Origin: Casuarina equisetifolia
Taxonomy: Eukaryota; Streptophyta; Magnoliopsida; Fagales; Casuarinaceae
Direction: 5' to 3'
Length of the DNA stretch: 64,000 nt
Assembly: GCA_028551475.1 (NCBI GenBank)
Contig: CM052362.1
Coordinates: 14,066,521-14,130,520, forward strand
Position numbers and translations under genes: made by a program. The notes below the pieces were generated by a model, which did not search any database, was not told the origin of the DNA, and saw only the letters and a program-made list of their open reading frames with translations. Positions 1 to 11,725 of this stretch are shown piece by piece (positions within the stretch are counted from its first letter, which is position 1; every line of letters starts with the position of its first letter).

Positions 1-12
1 CCACAAGCACAC

Positions 13-180
13 TTGGGGTCCGTTGATCAGCAAGCTCCCTCTGAAAATTGCAAGCATTGTGGGCGCCGTGGTCACTCCATAGATGAATGCTTCCAACTCC
101 ATAAATGTGCTCACTGTGGCCGTTCTGGGCATTCTCAATCCAAGTGCTTCAAGCTACACGGTCATCCTCCTCACCGAAAG
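13..180 (+). pseudogene. E1 gag C-terminus with two CCHC zinc knuckles
   Basis: Two zinc knuckles of the CX2CX4HX4C type lie in tandem at 49-90 and 106-147, with all eight zinc ligands present. In copia gag this part of the nucleocapsid binds the element RNA. The frame runs on to 366, but the protease is in another frame, so a frameshift lies shortly after the second knuckle, roughly 150-185. The upstream gag body is beyond the window edge. Confidence 0.85.
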
Positions 181-677
181 GGAAAGGGAAGGCTACCAAT
201 AGACGATCTGCTCATAATGCCACTGCCACTGATGATGCTTCTGATGATGACACAGTTCTCACTAAAGAGGACCAAAAGGAAATTATTTCCTTTATCCGTA
301 GGCAAAAGCAACCCTTTGCAAACTCATCTACTGTTGGAAATTCTTCCCGGACCACTGCCCATGTAGCAGGTATTTTCCCTAAACGCCGTTGTTTCTCTCA
401 TTGGCTTGTAGACTCAGGGGCTAGTGACCATATTACGGGTGATTTTCATTGCTTAATTTCTCCTCGGTCATGCATTCATCAATCTCGTACAGTCAAACTT
501 CCCAATGGCAAACATATTCCCATTACCCATATTGGATCTGTCATTCTCCATAATAGATATTTTCTTTATGATGTGCTTTATGCCCCCGCTTTTACTGCCA
601 ATTTATTGTCTACCATTAAATACACTCATGACAATAATTGTGCTATTACCTTGCTCTCCAAATTCTGTGTTTTTTAG
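105..677 (+). pseudogene. E1 protease segment
   Basis: This holds the aspartic protease with the active-site triplet Asp-Ser-Gly at 411-419, in the usual copia context (VDSGASDHIT). The real reading starts after the frameshift near 150-185; the residues before that are a shadow of gag. The segment ends at TAG 675-677 and the same frame then continues into the pre-integrase domain. Related copia proteins usually have glutamine at this point, so a CAG-to-TAG change is the likely cause. Confidence 0.85.
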
Positions 678-2465
678 GATTTGCAGACTGGGACAGTGAC
701 GGGGGTTGGTAGAGTGAAACACGGTCTCTATTTCCTTGTTTCTAATTTTGATGACAATGCATGTAATGATGTAATTTCTTCTTCTACAGTAGATTCTTTT
801 GTATTCAAGGAGATAAACAATGTTCATGCTCCTTCTTTATCTACTTGTAACATCTTACATCAGCGACTTGGACATCCTTCCTTTAATGCAATGCGTCATA
901 TCTTTGACATTCCCACTTCCTTTATGCATGATATTCAAGCATGTTCTATATGTCCACTTGCCAAGCATGCTAGATCATCCTTCCCATATAGGACCACAAC
1001 CACTACTCAATCTTTTGAGTTATTACATGTTGATATATGGGGGCCTTATAAGGCTCCTTCCCACACTGGTGCACGGTATTGTCTCACCATTGTTGATGAC
1101 CATACACGTGTCACTTGGACCTATCTCATGAAGCATAAGACTGAGACTCTCCACCATCTAAAATCATTTCTTTCTTTGGTATCAACTCAATTTGGGGCAT
1201 TGATCAAACGTGTTCGTACTGATAATGCTCAAGATTTTTTTAGCACTTCTTACACCACTTTCTTTGCTTCTCATGGGGTTATTCATGAAAGTTCTTGCCC
1301 TTATACTCCTCAACAAAATGGAGTGGTTGAGAGGAAACATCGACACCTCTTCAACGTGGCTAGGGCTCTTTGCTTTCAATCTCATTGCCCCATTCGTTTT
1401 TGGAGTGAATGTTTGCTTACTGCGACATATTTGATCAATCGCACCCCTAGTTTTGCCCTCAAAGGCCAAACACCATATGAACGCCTTTTTGGAAAATTGC
1501 CTAACCTTGATCATCTTCGTGTCTTTGGGTGTTTATGTTATGCTGCTAATGTGACCCAGAAGGATAAATTTGGTCACCGCTCCGTTCCATCTATCTTCAT
1601 GGGGTACCCTTTTGGTCAAAAGGGTTACCGTCTACTTGATATTCAAACTGGCAAATTCCTTGTGAATCGCGATGTTCTATTTCATGAATCTGTGTTTCCT
1701 TTTGCTCATGCATCTCATGATACACCTCTTGACATCCCAGTCACTCCCACATCACCCTCTCACATGCATCCATCACCCTCTGACACTACTTTGCAGGACC
1801 CTGATTCACTTGCCATTGTCCCCTACACTGGACCACTTCGAGAATCCCCTCCTTTGCCTTCTATTCCGCCTTCTCGTCGATCAGGTAGGCTCACTAAACC
1901 TCCTATTTGGACTAAGGATTACGTAGGGACTCACATTGCAACCCCTTCCACAGCTCACCCTATATGTAATGCCATTTCCCATCATCGCCTTTCTAGCACT
2001 CATGACCATTTTATTTGTTCTATTTCTGCTATTGTTGAGCCCTCCACATATCGTGAAGCTGTTTCTGACCCTCATTGGCGAGATGCTATGATCGAGGAAA
2101 ATGGGGCTTTGGAATCAAACCATACATGGGAATTGGTTTCTTTGCCTGCAGGTCGCAAAGCCATAGGCAGCAAATGGGTATACAAAGTGAAGTATAAGGC
2201 TTATGGTTCCGTTGACCGCTTTAAGGCACGCTTGGTAGCTAAAGGATATAGCCAGCAGCATGGGATTGACTATGAAGACACTTATGCTCCAGTAGGAAAG
2301 CTCGTGACTGTTCGGATTCTCACGGCTTTAGCTGTAATTCACAATTGGCATATGCATCAGATGGATGTTCACAACGCCTTCCTACAAGGGGATTTGGACA
2401 CTGAAATTTATATGCGTCTTCCAGAAGGATTTCAGCGCAAGGGGGGACCAAAGTATGCAAGTTGA
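678..2465 (+). pseudogene. E1 pre-integrase, integrase and N-terminal reverse transcriptase
   Basis: A long open stretch. The GAG-pre-integrase domain with its His/Cys zinc-binding pattern lies at about 850-1,000. The integrase core has Asp at 1,032, Asp at 1,221 and Glu at 1,329, a D,D-35-E spacing. The GKG-like C-terminal region and a Pro/Ser-rich linker follow. Reverse transcriptase begins at about 2,090. The frame is lost close to 2,450, just before the conserved KKSLYGLKQA motif, which resumes one frame over at 2,462. All integrase catalytic residues survive. Translation from any upstream start would stop at the TAG at 675. Confidence 0.92.
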
Positions 2466-3061
2466 AGAAGTCATTGTATGGGCTCAAGCAGGCTTCTCGA
2501 CAATGGTACCAGAAATTCACAGATGCTTTTCTTCGCGCTGGATTTCATCACTCACAGTATGATTACTCTCTTTTCTTGAAATCAACACGTAAAGGTCTTC
2601 TTATTGTGTTCATATATGTTGATGACATGATCATCACTGGAGGTGATGAAGTAGAAATCCATAACTTAAAGAAATATCTTTGTTCTACTTTTCATATGAA
2701 AGATCTAGGGTTAGTGAAATATTTTCTAGGCGTAGAGATGGCACGTTCTCTGATTGGAATCGTTATGAATCAGCGCAAGTATGCTCTTGAATTAATTTCA
2801 GAATATGGACTATCTGGTTGCAAGCCTGCTGATACCCCCATGGAGCAGAATGTGAAATACACTAGCCTTGAGTATGATGAGTTCTTGGATAAAGAGGGGG
2901 ATTATCCTCTCAAGGACATCACTAAGTACCAACGCTTGGTTGGAAGATTAATTTATCTCACCGTGACTAGACCTGACATATGCTTTGCTGTTCGGCTCTT
3001 AAGTCAGTTTATGCATGCTCCCAAGGAGTCTCACTTTGATGCAGCCCTTCGGGTCATTTGA
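2462..3061 (+). pseudogene. E1 reverse transcriptase, catalytic half
   Basis: This continues the reverse transcriptase after the frameshift and begins at KKSLYGLKQASRQW. The catalytic YVDD box is intact at 2,615-2,626. The segment ends at TGA 3,059-3,061 inside the conserved stretch linking RT to RNase H, where relatives have arginine; CGA-to-TGA fits. The frame is the same on both sides of the stop. Confidence 0.92.
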
Positions 3062-3601
3062 TATGTTAAGAGATCTCCAGGTCAAGGGTTATTGATGAAA
3101 TCTGATAATAGTTTTACACTGCATGCATACTGTGATGCTACATATGGATCATGCCCTATGGGACGCCGTTCCACCACTGGTTTTTGTATCATGCTTGGGG
3201 ATTCACTGATTTCTTGGAAGAGTAAGAAACAATCCACAGTCTCTCGGTCTTCCACTGAATCTGAGTACCGCGCCATGGCCTCCACCACATGCGAGATCAT
3301 CTGGCTTCTGGGACTCTTTCGAGATCTACAGGTACCTTTACTATCCCCTGTCAACCTATATTGTGATAATGAAGCTGCAATGAAGATTGCTGCGAATCCC
3401 GTGTTGCATGAAAAAACCAAGCATATAGAGATTGATCACCATTTCATTCGAGAAAAGATTGCTGCACGAGTGATCCGGACGGCTCATATATCCACTCGCA
3501 ACCAACCTGCAGATTTGTTGACAAAAGCTTTGAGCATACAACAACATCACTTTCTTCAAAGCAAGCTGGGTGTCTATGATTTGTATCGCCCACCAGCTTG
3601 A
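3062..3601 (+). pseudogene. E1 RNase H
   Basis: The RNase H domain of copia pol, in frame with the preceding RT fragment after the stop at 3,059. The conserved stretches around AYCDATYGSCP, SRSSTESEYRAM and LYCDNEAA carry the acidic catalytic residues. The natural stop TGA at 3,599-3,601 overlaps the polypurine tract, as is usual for copia elements. Confidence 0.92.
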
Positions 3602-3820
3602 GGGGGGATATTGAAAGTGATGTCTTTTACATGCACATAACAGCCCACATAGTCAGAGGTCCATCTAGGCCCGTGTAATAGTTAATTCTTTATTCTTATT
3701 ACCTTGTATAAGAGCTAGCGTAGATGTTCCTTTTCGGTGGTTGTTCATATGTAAGAAACTCATATTCTCTCTCAATGATAAGCTGTTTTGAGTTTTTCAG
3801 CTTAAATTGGTTTCTTAACA
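3600..3820 (+). repeat. E1 polypurine tract and 3' LTR
   Basis: The purine run at 3,600-3,608 primes plus-strand synthesis. The LTR then runs 3,609-3,820 (about 212 bp), starts TATTGAAAG (TG expected) and ends TTCTTAACA. The right end is fixed because the next bases, GTAGGTATA at 3,821, match the undisturbed host sequence at 51,809. GTAGG is therefore the likely 5-bp target duplication; its partner is outside the window. Confidence 0.82.
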
Positions 3821-4169
3821 GTAGGTATACGAGCGACGACAACGCATCAAAACTGTCATTATAAGTGACATAAAAACTGTAGTAGCGGACTTGCAACTAC
3901 ATGTCATAACTATGAACAAAGCTAAATAGCTACATTCACTACAAGAGTTAGAAAATCACACCAAAAAAAATAAAAATAAAAAGAAATAGAAAAATGGATT
4001 GGGAGTCCCAACAAAATGTACAGAAGCAAACATACAAACGGACGAACAGAAATTTAGTGGCAGAGGGATCATAATAAGAGCGACAACAATACATTTTCCA
4101 AGCAGAAAATAGAAAAATAGTCAATCCTCAAGATTAAAGCTGGGTTATAATCCCACAGAGAACAAGAAT

Positions 4170-5018
4170 GTGTTGTAGGCCTATTCCAATCCGTAACTTC
4201 TCCGATGAAGAGCTTATATCGGCAACCAGTAATTTTGATCCACAACTAGTTTTATGTAAGGACAGTTTGTATAAATTTTACAAAGGTCTTCTTGAAAGCT
4301 GACATCTTTTTATCAACAATTGTTTTGGTAATGGAAACTTCCTCAAGAACTTGGCCTTAACAGATTTATCTATTTCTGCAAATTAAGCACTCATAAAAAT
4401 ACTTTGAGACTAACAGGGTGCTGTCTCCAGACTCCATATCCAACTTTAGTGTATGAAAATACACAAAAGGGAAGCCTTGCGGATCAAATTTAGGTCACTG
4501 AACTGCGAGGTACTCCCATGTAGATTGCTCATGTAATTACATACATCCGCACGGCATTCTCCCAGCCCATCATACCTAGACACATCAAAACAAACATTAT
4601 TTTGTTTAAACTAGAATGACGTTCCTAAATTGACTATGTCTTACAATTCCGGGGGATGAAATTGACGTTTAAGATGACATGATGGGAGTCCAGGTATTCT
4701 TTGCCCTAGCTATCTCACTTCAAGTAAGGCCACAGAGAAAGCTTGTGTCTACAGTTTCGGTGTGGTTCTATTAGAGCTTTAAATTAGACAGCATGCTAAC
4801 CTTACTAAAGTCCTGCTAGATGAGTATAATTATGTGAGCTTAGTAAATTATTCGAGAAACTTTACTATGAATGAGATTATGGATTCTGCAATCATGGCAG
4901 AAAAAGGAAGAGCAGATATACAGAGCAAGTGGAAGCTATGCTACAGCTTGCCGAACGCACAGAATTGGATCTTAAGAATTGGCCGACGATGGTGAATGTA
5001 ACAAAAGAACTAACGTGA
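4170..5018 (+). pseudogene. ZRK/ZED1-like receptor-like pseudokinase pseudogene, copy A
   Basis: Fragments of one protein-kinase-like gene appear in order over about 850 bp. They are an N-terminal segment FSDEELISATSNFDPQLV (from about 4,190), a KFYKGLLES strand, a GCCLQTPYPTLVYE hinge-like segment, a degenerate catalytic loop PRHIK at 4,574-4,588 in place of HRDxK, an APE/subdomain-IX stretch ending in VYSFGVVLLEL (about 4,770), and the C-lobe segment QVEAMLQLAE..PTMVNVTKEL ending at TGA 5,016. This layout matches the ZRK (ZED1-related) and WAK-like group of plant cytoplasmic kinases, which in Arabidopsis pair with the immune receptor ZAR1. Several frameshifts and stops break the frame, so it cannot make a full protein. 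Family assignment is by motif reading only. Confidence 0.75.
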
Positions 5019-5334
5019 AATGAGAGGTCAATGGCCCGATTACTTGCTCACTTAGTTCATCCAAGTTCCTTATCTCATCATTGGTCAATTTACATGACTT
5101 TTTTTAGCTGATTACATGTTCGTTTTTTAGCGTCTTCATTCTATGTTAGGTCTGATTCAAATCTATTAGTGGCTTGTATTCCATTTGTCCCTATCTTTTT
5201 ACCTAGTAAAGAAATTCTCTTGAAATTCAAATTGTTTTAGTAAATTTTGGTTTTACTTTAAATTTATTCCTCCAATCAACAATTTGGATTGCTAAATGAT
5301 ATGTCTACTTTGCTTAATTAATCTAGTTTTTACA

Positions 5335-5548
5335 GATGATGAGGATTCTCGTAAATCTTTAAAAAGAGCGAAGAAATTATCTCTAAGAATGCGTAACAGC
5401 TGGTCCTCAAGCAGTTGCACTCCTTATCACCACTTCTTCAAACAATCAAACCGCAAAAGATCAAAATCCCACTACCGGGGAGTCTCAAGAAAATTAGGTT
5501 CTCTTTCAAAGATGAAGAAGTTTGTACGGGGTCTCGAGCTCAATTAAT
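5335..5548 (+). pseudogene. Unrecognised Arg/Lys/Ser-rich exon, copy A
   Basis: An open stretch beginning just after a possible acceptor (TTTTTACAG) at about 5,334. It encodes DDEDSRKSLKRAKKLSLRMRN followed by a serine run and a His/Tyr-rich segment, and ends at TAA 5,545-5,547. The same exon occurs at 53,385-53,607 with conserved frame over most of its length and different C-terminal ends. I do not recognise the family. It may be an exon of a gene broken together with the neighbouring pseudokinase, or the 3' exon of a chimeric transcript. The N-terminal part in the leading AT-rich stretch is probably intron. Confidence 0.4.
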
Positions 5549-6093
5549 GTATTTTTAACTTTAATTTGTAATGTTAGTTTATGTGTTCGAAAAGAATTGA
5601 AAATTGAGCTACCTTTTTTCTCCGGCATTTTGATATGATTTTTTTTGTCTTTTATTCCAGTTTGCCAATTTTTTAACGTATAGCTTGTTGGCTATCTGAT
5701 ATGACATGAATACGAATTTGGGTGGTCATTGTTTCATGTCTTAGCTTGCTGCAAGTTTCTATGTCTTCCACTGCTTGCATTGAAAAATGAAACAAAATAA
5801 TAACTTGTACTTTTGGTGTTCCTCCATCAAAAGCCCGCAGACCTAAAAACAGAATGAAGAGCCAAAACCTACTGATGAAGTAAAAGATGAGGGTCGTGGA
5901 TGGACTGAAATTAAAGATGTCAGTAAAGCTTCTCAAAGAGTAAGGAAAACTTGAAGAAAGTATAGACTAGGGTGGCAAATACATGGACAAGAAAAAGAGC
6001 AAACTAGCAAGCATGGATAATGCAACTCTCTATCTTTACCTGGCAAACATTTTACCGACCTTGGGATGATGCTGAAGCAAATTGAAGTATCCA
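5549..6093 (+). other. Host DNA of segment A without a clear gene
   Basis: Alignable with 53,608-53,964 plus 59,797-60,100 of copy B. A short frame with EEPKPTDEVKDEG (about 5,855-5,900) is kept in both copies and could be a degraded exon; I cannot assign it. The block ends at ATCCA (6,089-6,093), the left target duplication of copia E2. Confidence 0.55.
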
Positions 6094-6555
6094 TGTTAAA
6101 AGCCCACACCACATCAAGCCCCATATGTCTGCCATGTGTGGCTGCCACATCAACCCTAATAGTGACCAATAACTCGTGTTCACCACATCAACCCTAGGGC
6201 TAACTCGAGACCCAACTTGAGATCGCTTTGCAACCTTAGTCACAACCATTCATGCTCACACACCAACATAACTAAGTCTATTGCTGTAGCCAAATTCATC
6301 ACCATTCCGTTACTAGACTCCTTGACCAGATTCTTTGTTCTTCTACATTTTAAATGTAAATTTAATTTTGAATTCAGTTTTGAATTTGATTTTTGATTCT
6401 ATACAACTCTTTTTATATATAGATCATACCTATACTTGTAAATCATCGAGGAAAATTCAATAAATACAATTTGGGATTTTTCCAATTAGGGTTTTAATTC
6501 AATTAATAGAATTAGATTTTGACAATCGATCCTATTAGTATCTTACCTTCTTTTA
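6094..6555 (+). repeat. E2 5' LTR
   Basis: Starts TGTTAAAAGCCC and ends CTTCTTTTA (CA expected, mutated to TA). A TATA-like stretch TTTTTATATATAG lies at about 6,410, suitable for an LTR promoter. The partner LTR at 11,726 has TG..CA ends. Confidence 0.9.
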
Positions 6556-6570
6556 TGGTATCATTGGAGC
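6556..6570 (+). promoter_or_regulatory. E2 primer-binding site
   Basis: TGGTATCATTGGAGC directly follows the 5' LTR and resembles the initiator-methionine tRNA complement TGGTATCAGAGC, the usual copia minus-strand primer site. The middle is mutated. Confidence 0.75.
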
Positions 6571-7800
6571 TGGTAGCCAATGCCCCACCATTGAAATCTA
6601 CAATGTCAAATTCTTTAGTCCCCTACTCATCTCAAACCTCCACCAACCAAGATATACCTACTGTTCCAGCATCTTCTTCTTCATTGTTAATACCTTCCCC
6701 CACCTTAATTGAGCAATTTGACGACTCTAACTATGTTGTCTAGAAGACCCACCTCCTTCCTTTTCTTATTTCCAATTAGCTTTTGTTGATTTTAAAAGGT
6801 TGCAAACCCACACAACCCTAAACCCTAGCCACCGATGATGGTTCTATAACACTGAACCCCACCTATACGATGGGTTGGTTTATGATAAGGCCGCCTTAGG
6901 TTGGCTTTTGGCCACATCCACCAGTATAGTGGTTGCCTAACTCATTGACCTATGGTTGTTGACCAAAGTTTGGTCTCATTTGAAGCACACCTACACCACA
7001 ATTTCCTCCACCCTTTCATCCTTTCTTTGAATGCAGCTTCAAACAGTGACTTGTAACTTTTGATCCATGTCCGAGTTCTTACACAATGTCAAATCCATTT
7101 ATGACTAGCTCATTGCCATTGACACCACTATCCCTAGTGATAAATATATGTCCTAAGTCTTTTGTGGTTTTGGTGATGAATATGAAAATTTGGCCACTAT
7201 GGTCTTTGTCCAACATCAATCACAACTCTTGAGTGGTGACGCCCTCTATAGCCTAATTCTTGCTTAGGAAGGGTGTCTAACCCATTATAATGCCACCCCT
7301 TTGTCTCTAGCAACGTTTGTTGTGAAACTCAAATCCTACCTAGGTCACACAACCCACTACACAAGTTAACTTAACCCGCACACAACTAACCTAAGCCCCC
7401 TGCGCACTCCAACTTGGCCACACATAATGCACACCAGCCTAACCCAGACGGCCTTCTCTGCAACCTGCAACTTATGTGGTCCATTCATTTTATAAACAAG
7501 GCCTAACACTGTAATGGGCCTTGTTGCACATTATGTTGTAAGCGTGGTCACCATGTTATAAATTGTCGCGAATGTTTTAATCCAAATTTCAACCCACCTA
7601 CCCACTATCCCAACCCAGCCTAAACACCCACTCAAGCACATCTCAACTCTAGCCCAACTAATAACTCCCCACTTTTTTACCCACCATAAGCCCACTACAC
7701 TCACCTTCCACCACCTCTCTCACATTATAACCCCCCCTCATCCTCCTTGCACCCTAGATGCTGCTTCCTGGCATCCAAACTTTGGGGCTTCCCACCATGT
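6557..7800 (+). pseudogene. E2 gag and protease remnants
   Basis: Frame-shifted gag remains, including the segments around LIEQFDDSNYVV and a UBN2-type region near 7,060-7,330. One CCHC knuckle at about 7,525-7,566 (CTLCCKRGHHVINC) keeps all four ligands. The protease motif near 7,770 reads Asn-Phe-Gly where Asp-Ser-Gly is expected, so the catalytic aspartate is gone. Stops occur in every frame. Confidence 0.8.
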
Positions 7801-8121
7801 CACTAACTCCTCTATAATTCTAGTTGAGGTTGTCCACTATACTAGCCTTCAATAACTTATTGTGGGTGATGGTGTTTCCTTACCCATCACCCACATAGGT
7901 ACTCACAACACTCCTATTTTCTAGTTAAATATTGTCCTCATTGTTCCATCAATCACTGAAAACCTTTTGTCAATTTCTAAGTTTACATCTGACAACAATT
8001 GTTACTTTATTTTTTTCCTACTCATTTTTAGGCTGTCTCTTGTCTCACGAGATAGATAATCCTCCACAAAACCTTTGATCATGGTCTCTACCATGTTTAG
8101 TCATGTGTTGTCTCTTTTTTT

Positions 8122-9700
8122 ATGCATTTGGCAATTTACACTAATTCATTCCTCCTACAACATCATCTTTTAGGTCATCCTTTATCTCCTGTGCTTCTTC
8201 AACTTTTGAAGTCTACCAATATTCCTTACTCTTCTCCTTATTTTTTCTCTTGTAAGGCATGTGCTATTAGTAAAAGCCACTACCATTCCCACCCCCTACC
8301 CCATTCAAGTCTAATCATCCACTTCAACTTGTTCACTTTGATTTATGGGGTCCTTTTCCAATTGGGTCAATAAATCATAATAAATGTTTCATCTATTTTA
8401 TTGATAACTTCTCTTGATTTACTTGGCTTTGTACTTTTTGAATCCGTTCTCAGTTTCTTTCCATTTTTACTGTGTTTTCACAAATTCATGAAAAATTAAC
8501 TCTAATATAAGTTTCAGGCAATTCAATGTGATAGTGCTCCTAAGTTTCTTTCTTCTTCCTTTTATTTTTATTTATAACAATTTGGCATCCATCAACGAGT
8601 CTCCTACCCCTACTCCCCTTTCCAAAATGATGTTATTGAACACAAATATTGTCACATTGTTGAAACTAGTCTTACTTTGCTTTCCCAAGCTGTTGTTCCC
8701 ACTCATTTTTAGGACTTTACCTTTAAGACTACTATTTTCTCATCAATCACCTTCCCACTTCAATCCTCCACAAACTCTCCCCCTAGCAACTCTTGTTTCA
8801 TACTCTACTTAACCTCACTTATCTTTGGGTATTTAGCTGTGTTGTTTTCCCATATCTGTGCCTATATACTTCTCATAAACTTTCCCCTTGCTTCCTTGGT
8901 TATGTCTTCCTAGGTTATCCCTTTAGTTATCGCGACCACCATTATTATTGTCTTGAAAGCCAATGCATCTTCATCATTATTGATGCAATCTTTCATGAAG
9001 AAATCTTCCCTTACAATTCTTTTCCCTTCCCTACTAAACCGAATCTAGACATCCCTACCAAACCCTTTTCTCCCCCCCCCCCCTCTTTAACCTTTATCCC
9101 CACCTCCCGTATCATCAAACCGCTCTCATCACCCCATTACCTACCAATGTGATGTTACTATTACCAGGCAAACCCTAACCTGTCACCACACCTTTGCCCT
9201 AATTGCTACAACCTCCATATCTTCCAAACCCACTTGTTATTCTCAAGTTGTTCATGACTCACACTTGCATGAGGCTATGGCTACTAAGTACATTGCCTTT
9301 CTACGTAATGGCAAGTGGCTCTTGCCTCCCTTTTCACCTAATGTTTGGCTAATTGGTTGGAAATGGGTCTACAAAGTAAAACTGAAGTCAGATGGTTCCT
9401 TGGAGTGGTATAAGGCTTGTCTCATGGCTAAAGGGTTTCAATAAACTTCAAGCATTAATTTAATTGAGACATTTAGTCTTGTTGCAAAACTGGTTACTAT
9501 TTGTATGATTCTTGCACTCACTTACTCTCGTGGTTGGTAGATTCACCAATTTAATGTCTCCAATGCCTTCTTACATGGATATTTAATGAAAGAGGTATAC
9601 ATGGACCAACCCCTAGGGTTTTGTTAACCCAACGTGGCCTTCACATGTTTATCACTTGTATCATTCTCTTTACAACCTTAAATAAGCCCCTTATGCATGG
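8122..9700 (+). pseudogene. E2 integrase and N-terminal RT remnants
   Basis: A pre-integrase remnant (HHLLGHPLSPV, CKACAISKSH) lies at 8,150-8,280, followed by a mutated integrase core with AT-rich decay. RT motifs appear at 9,270-9,640: WKWVYKVKLKSDGSLEWYKA near 9,358 and FNVSNAFLHGYLMKEVYM near 9,550. The pre-integrase wording resembles a different copia lineage from E3, E4 and E5. Confidence 0.78.
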
Positions 9701-9721
9701 TACTAGCGCTTAAGTTCCTTC

Positions 9722-9886
9722 ATGGCTTCACTTGGATTAGTCATTTCTTTGGTTGATACATCTTTGTTTACTATGCATACCCCTCGGTATAGCTTTGTGG
9801 TCTTAGTTTATGTCAATGACATCATCCTCACAAGTTCCGTGCAGGCTTTCTTCTTTGCCTTATTACACACTCCTCAAAAAGAATTT
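9722..9886 (+). pseudogene. E2 RT catalytic box fragment
   Basis: FVVLVYVNDIILTSS (about 9,798-9,842) is the copia YVDD box with the second-position aspartate changed to asparagine (GAT/GAC to AAT), which would abolish polymerase activity. The frame is cut at 9,886 by the nested LINE; RT resumes at about 10,860 with IKDLGPIHYFMGVEV. Confidence 0.82.
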
Positions 9887-10850
9887 TTTTTTTTTTATGG
9901 AAATGTAAATTGTATTTATAAATTTTAAAATATAGATGCACATGGGTATACCCCAGTATTACAAAATTCACCATATCTATGAAAAGATGGAAATTGAAAG
10001 CTTTCAAATTTCTTTCAAAATAACATTTCCTTAGGAAGATTTTATATTTTTAAACAAAGAAGCTCTCTCACGTACTACCTTCTTTACGTTAGCTAAAAGA
10101 ATAGGGATATCAATTGCTTTCCCTTGAAAACGTCTTATATTTCATTTAGCCCATATACAATAAATACAAGCTAAGAAAGATAGTTTAAGAATTTTAGCAG
10201 CTAAATTCTTTCCTTTAACTACTTTAATCCACTGTAGCTCTGCATTCCATCCTTCAATGTCACGTCGAATTTTATTTTGAGTGAGAGTATTTTCCCAAAT
10301 CATCCTTGTCCATGCATACTCAAAAAAGAAATGACTCCTATTTTCTATATAAGACTAACAAAAATCACAAAATATATTTACTGAAGGAAGCCACCAGATA
10401 ATTTCTATAGCTGTAGAAAGTCTATCTCTACAAACAAGCCATCCAATGAAATTATGTTTACTAATGCCACCAATCCAAATTAAATCATACCAATCCACTA
10501 TTTCATTGCTTTGGTGAAGATCATTATAAATCTGTTTGCAACAATTTATAGGATTTGAAAGAACAAAAGTAAGTGTAGGTCCTAATTTGAGGAGACCCCG
10601 CCAACTCTAAGCCATGGTACCTTTTATGTCCAATTACAATATTGAAGTTCTTTTACACTTTGTACTGTGAATCCATTTACTTCATAATAAAGCTTCTAGG
10701 AGATTTATGAGATTCCAAAACATACGTCCTAGAAAGGCTTTGTTCCAAATTTTGAGATTTAGTAAACCTAATCCCCCTTCCTTTGTAGGTAAGTAAACAG
10801 TTTGTCAAGCTGCTTTGTAAGAACAATGTGTATCTATATTACCTGTCTAT
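9887..10850 (-). mobile_element. 5'-truncated LINE nested in E2
   Basis: A minus-strand LINE fragment with its poly(A) tail read as the T run at 9,884-9,896. The sequence matches the 3' part of the plus-strand LINE at 28,499-29,883 in reverse complement, including the conserved terminal stretch. A target duplication of about 8 bp (AAGAATTT) lies at 9,879-9,886 and 10,851-10,858. The left copy blends into the T run. It interrupts the E2 RT, so it inserted after E2. Confidence 0.85.
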
Positions 10851-10858
10851 AAGAATTT

Positions 10859-11725
10859 CCTGTTCAATTAAAGATCTTGGCCCAATTCATTACTTTATGG
10901 GTGTTGAGGTCCAATCCATTCCAAATGAACTTCTTCTCAATCAGGCTGAGTTTATGCATGACATACTTAATCGTGCCAAAATGTATAATGCTAAGGCCAT
11001 CTCTACCTCGTGCACTAGAGTTAAACCCCTCTCCATTAACTCTAGGGACCCCTTAATTGATCCATTCCTTTACCATAGCATTGTTGTTGCCTTCATTCAT
11101 CCAAACATTGCCTACTCGGTTAACATTGCTTGTCAATTTCTACATCATCCTACACTGCACTCTAGCAAGTTATGAAACAAATTCTTTATTACCTTATTGC
11201 TACACCTTATCATGGACTTCTTCTTATTCGTAGTCCCTCCACTATGCTACATGCATTTTTAGATGCTATTTAGGCTAGTGATTGAGATGACTAACACTTA
11301 GTGGTTTTTGTATATTTCTTTATCGTAATTTGATGTCTTGGATCTCTCACAAGTAGCACATTCTTACCCATTTAGCAATAAGGTTGAATACAAGTCCTTA
11401 GCTGACACAACTTTTGAGCTCATCTAGATAGCACATCTTCTCCATGACTTGCGTGCCCTACCATCTTATTCATTTACCCTCTAATGCAACAATCTTTTAG
11501 CTTTGTACTTGACTATCCACCCTGTGTTTCATGCAAGCATGAAACACATAGAGATTGAGTTTCATTTTATTCATGAACACCTTGCTTATGGTTAACTCCA
11601 TGTACATTTTATCTCCTCTATAGATCAACTTGCTAATATCTTCACCAAAGGTCTTTCTTTTACACACTTTTAGCTTTTGTGATCCAAGTTGACTGTTCAC
11701 ACTGCCCATTTAGCTTATGAGGAAA
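10859..11725 (+). pseudogene. E2 RT C-terminus and RNase H remnants
   Basis: RT continues with KDLGPIHYFMGVEVQSIP (10,869 on) and a short readable stretch to about 11,175. RNase H remnants follow, including [17 protein letters not shown] and [14 protein letters not shown] (about 11,487-11,590) and the terminal QLANIFTKGL. Several stops are present. A weak polypurine tract GAGGAAA precedes the 3' LTR. Confidence 0.82.

Larger units (their letters stand above)
1..3820 (+). mobile_element. Ty1/copia retrotransposon E1, 3' portion
   Basis: This is the gag zinc-knuckle region, protease, integrase, reverse transcriptase and RNase H of a copia element, followed by a polypurine tract and one LTR. 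The copia order PR-IN-RT-RH is clear. The 5' LTR and most of gag lie outside the window. The coding frame is broken four times: a frameshift after the zinc knuckles, TAG at 675, a frameshift near 2,450 and TGA at 3,059. Its catalytic motifs are otherwise the best preserved of the elements here. The right edge is set by comparison with 51,809, where the same host sequence has no insertion. Non-autonomous as it stands. Confidence 0.95.
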
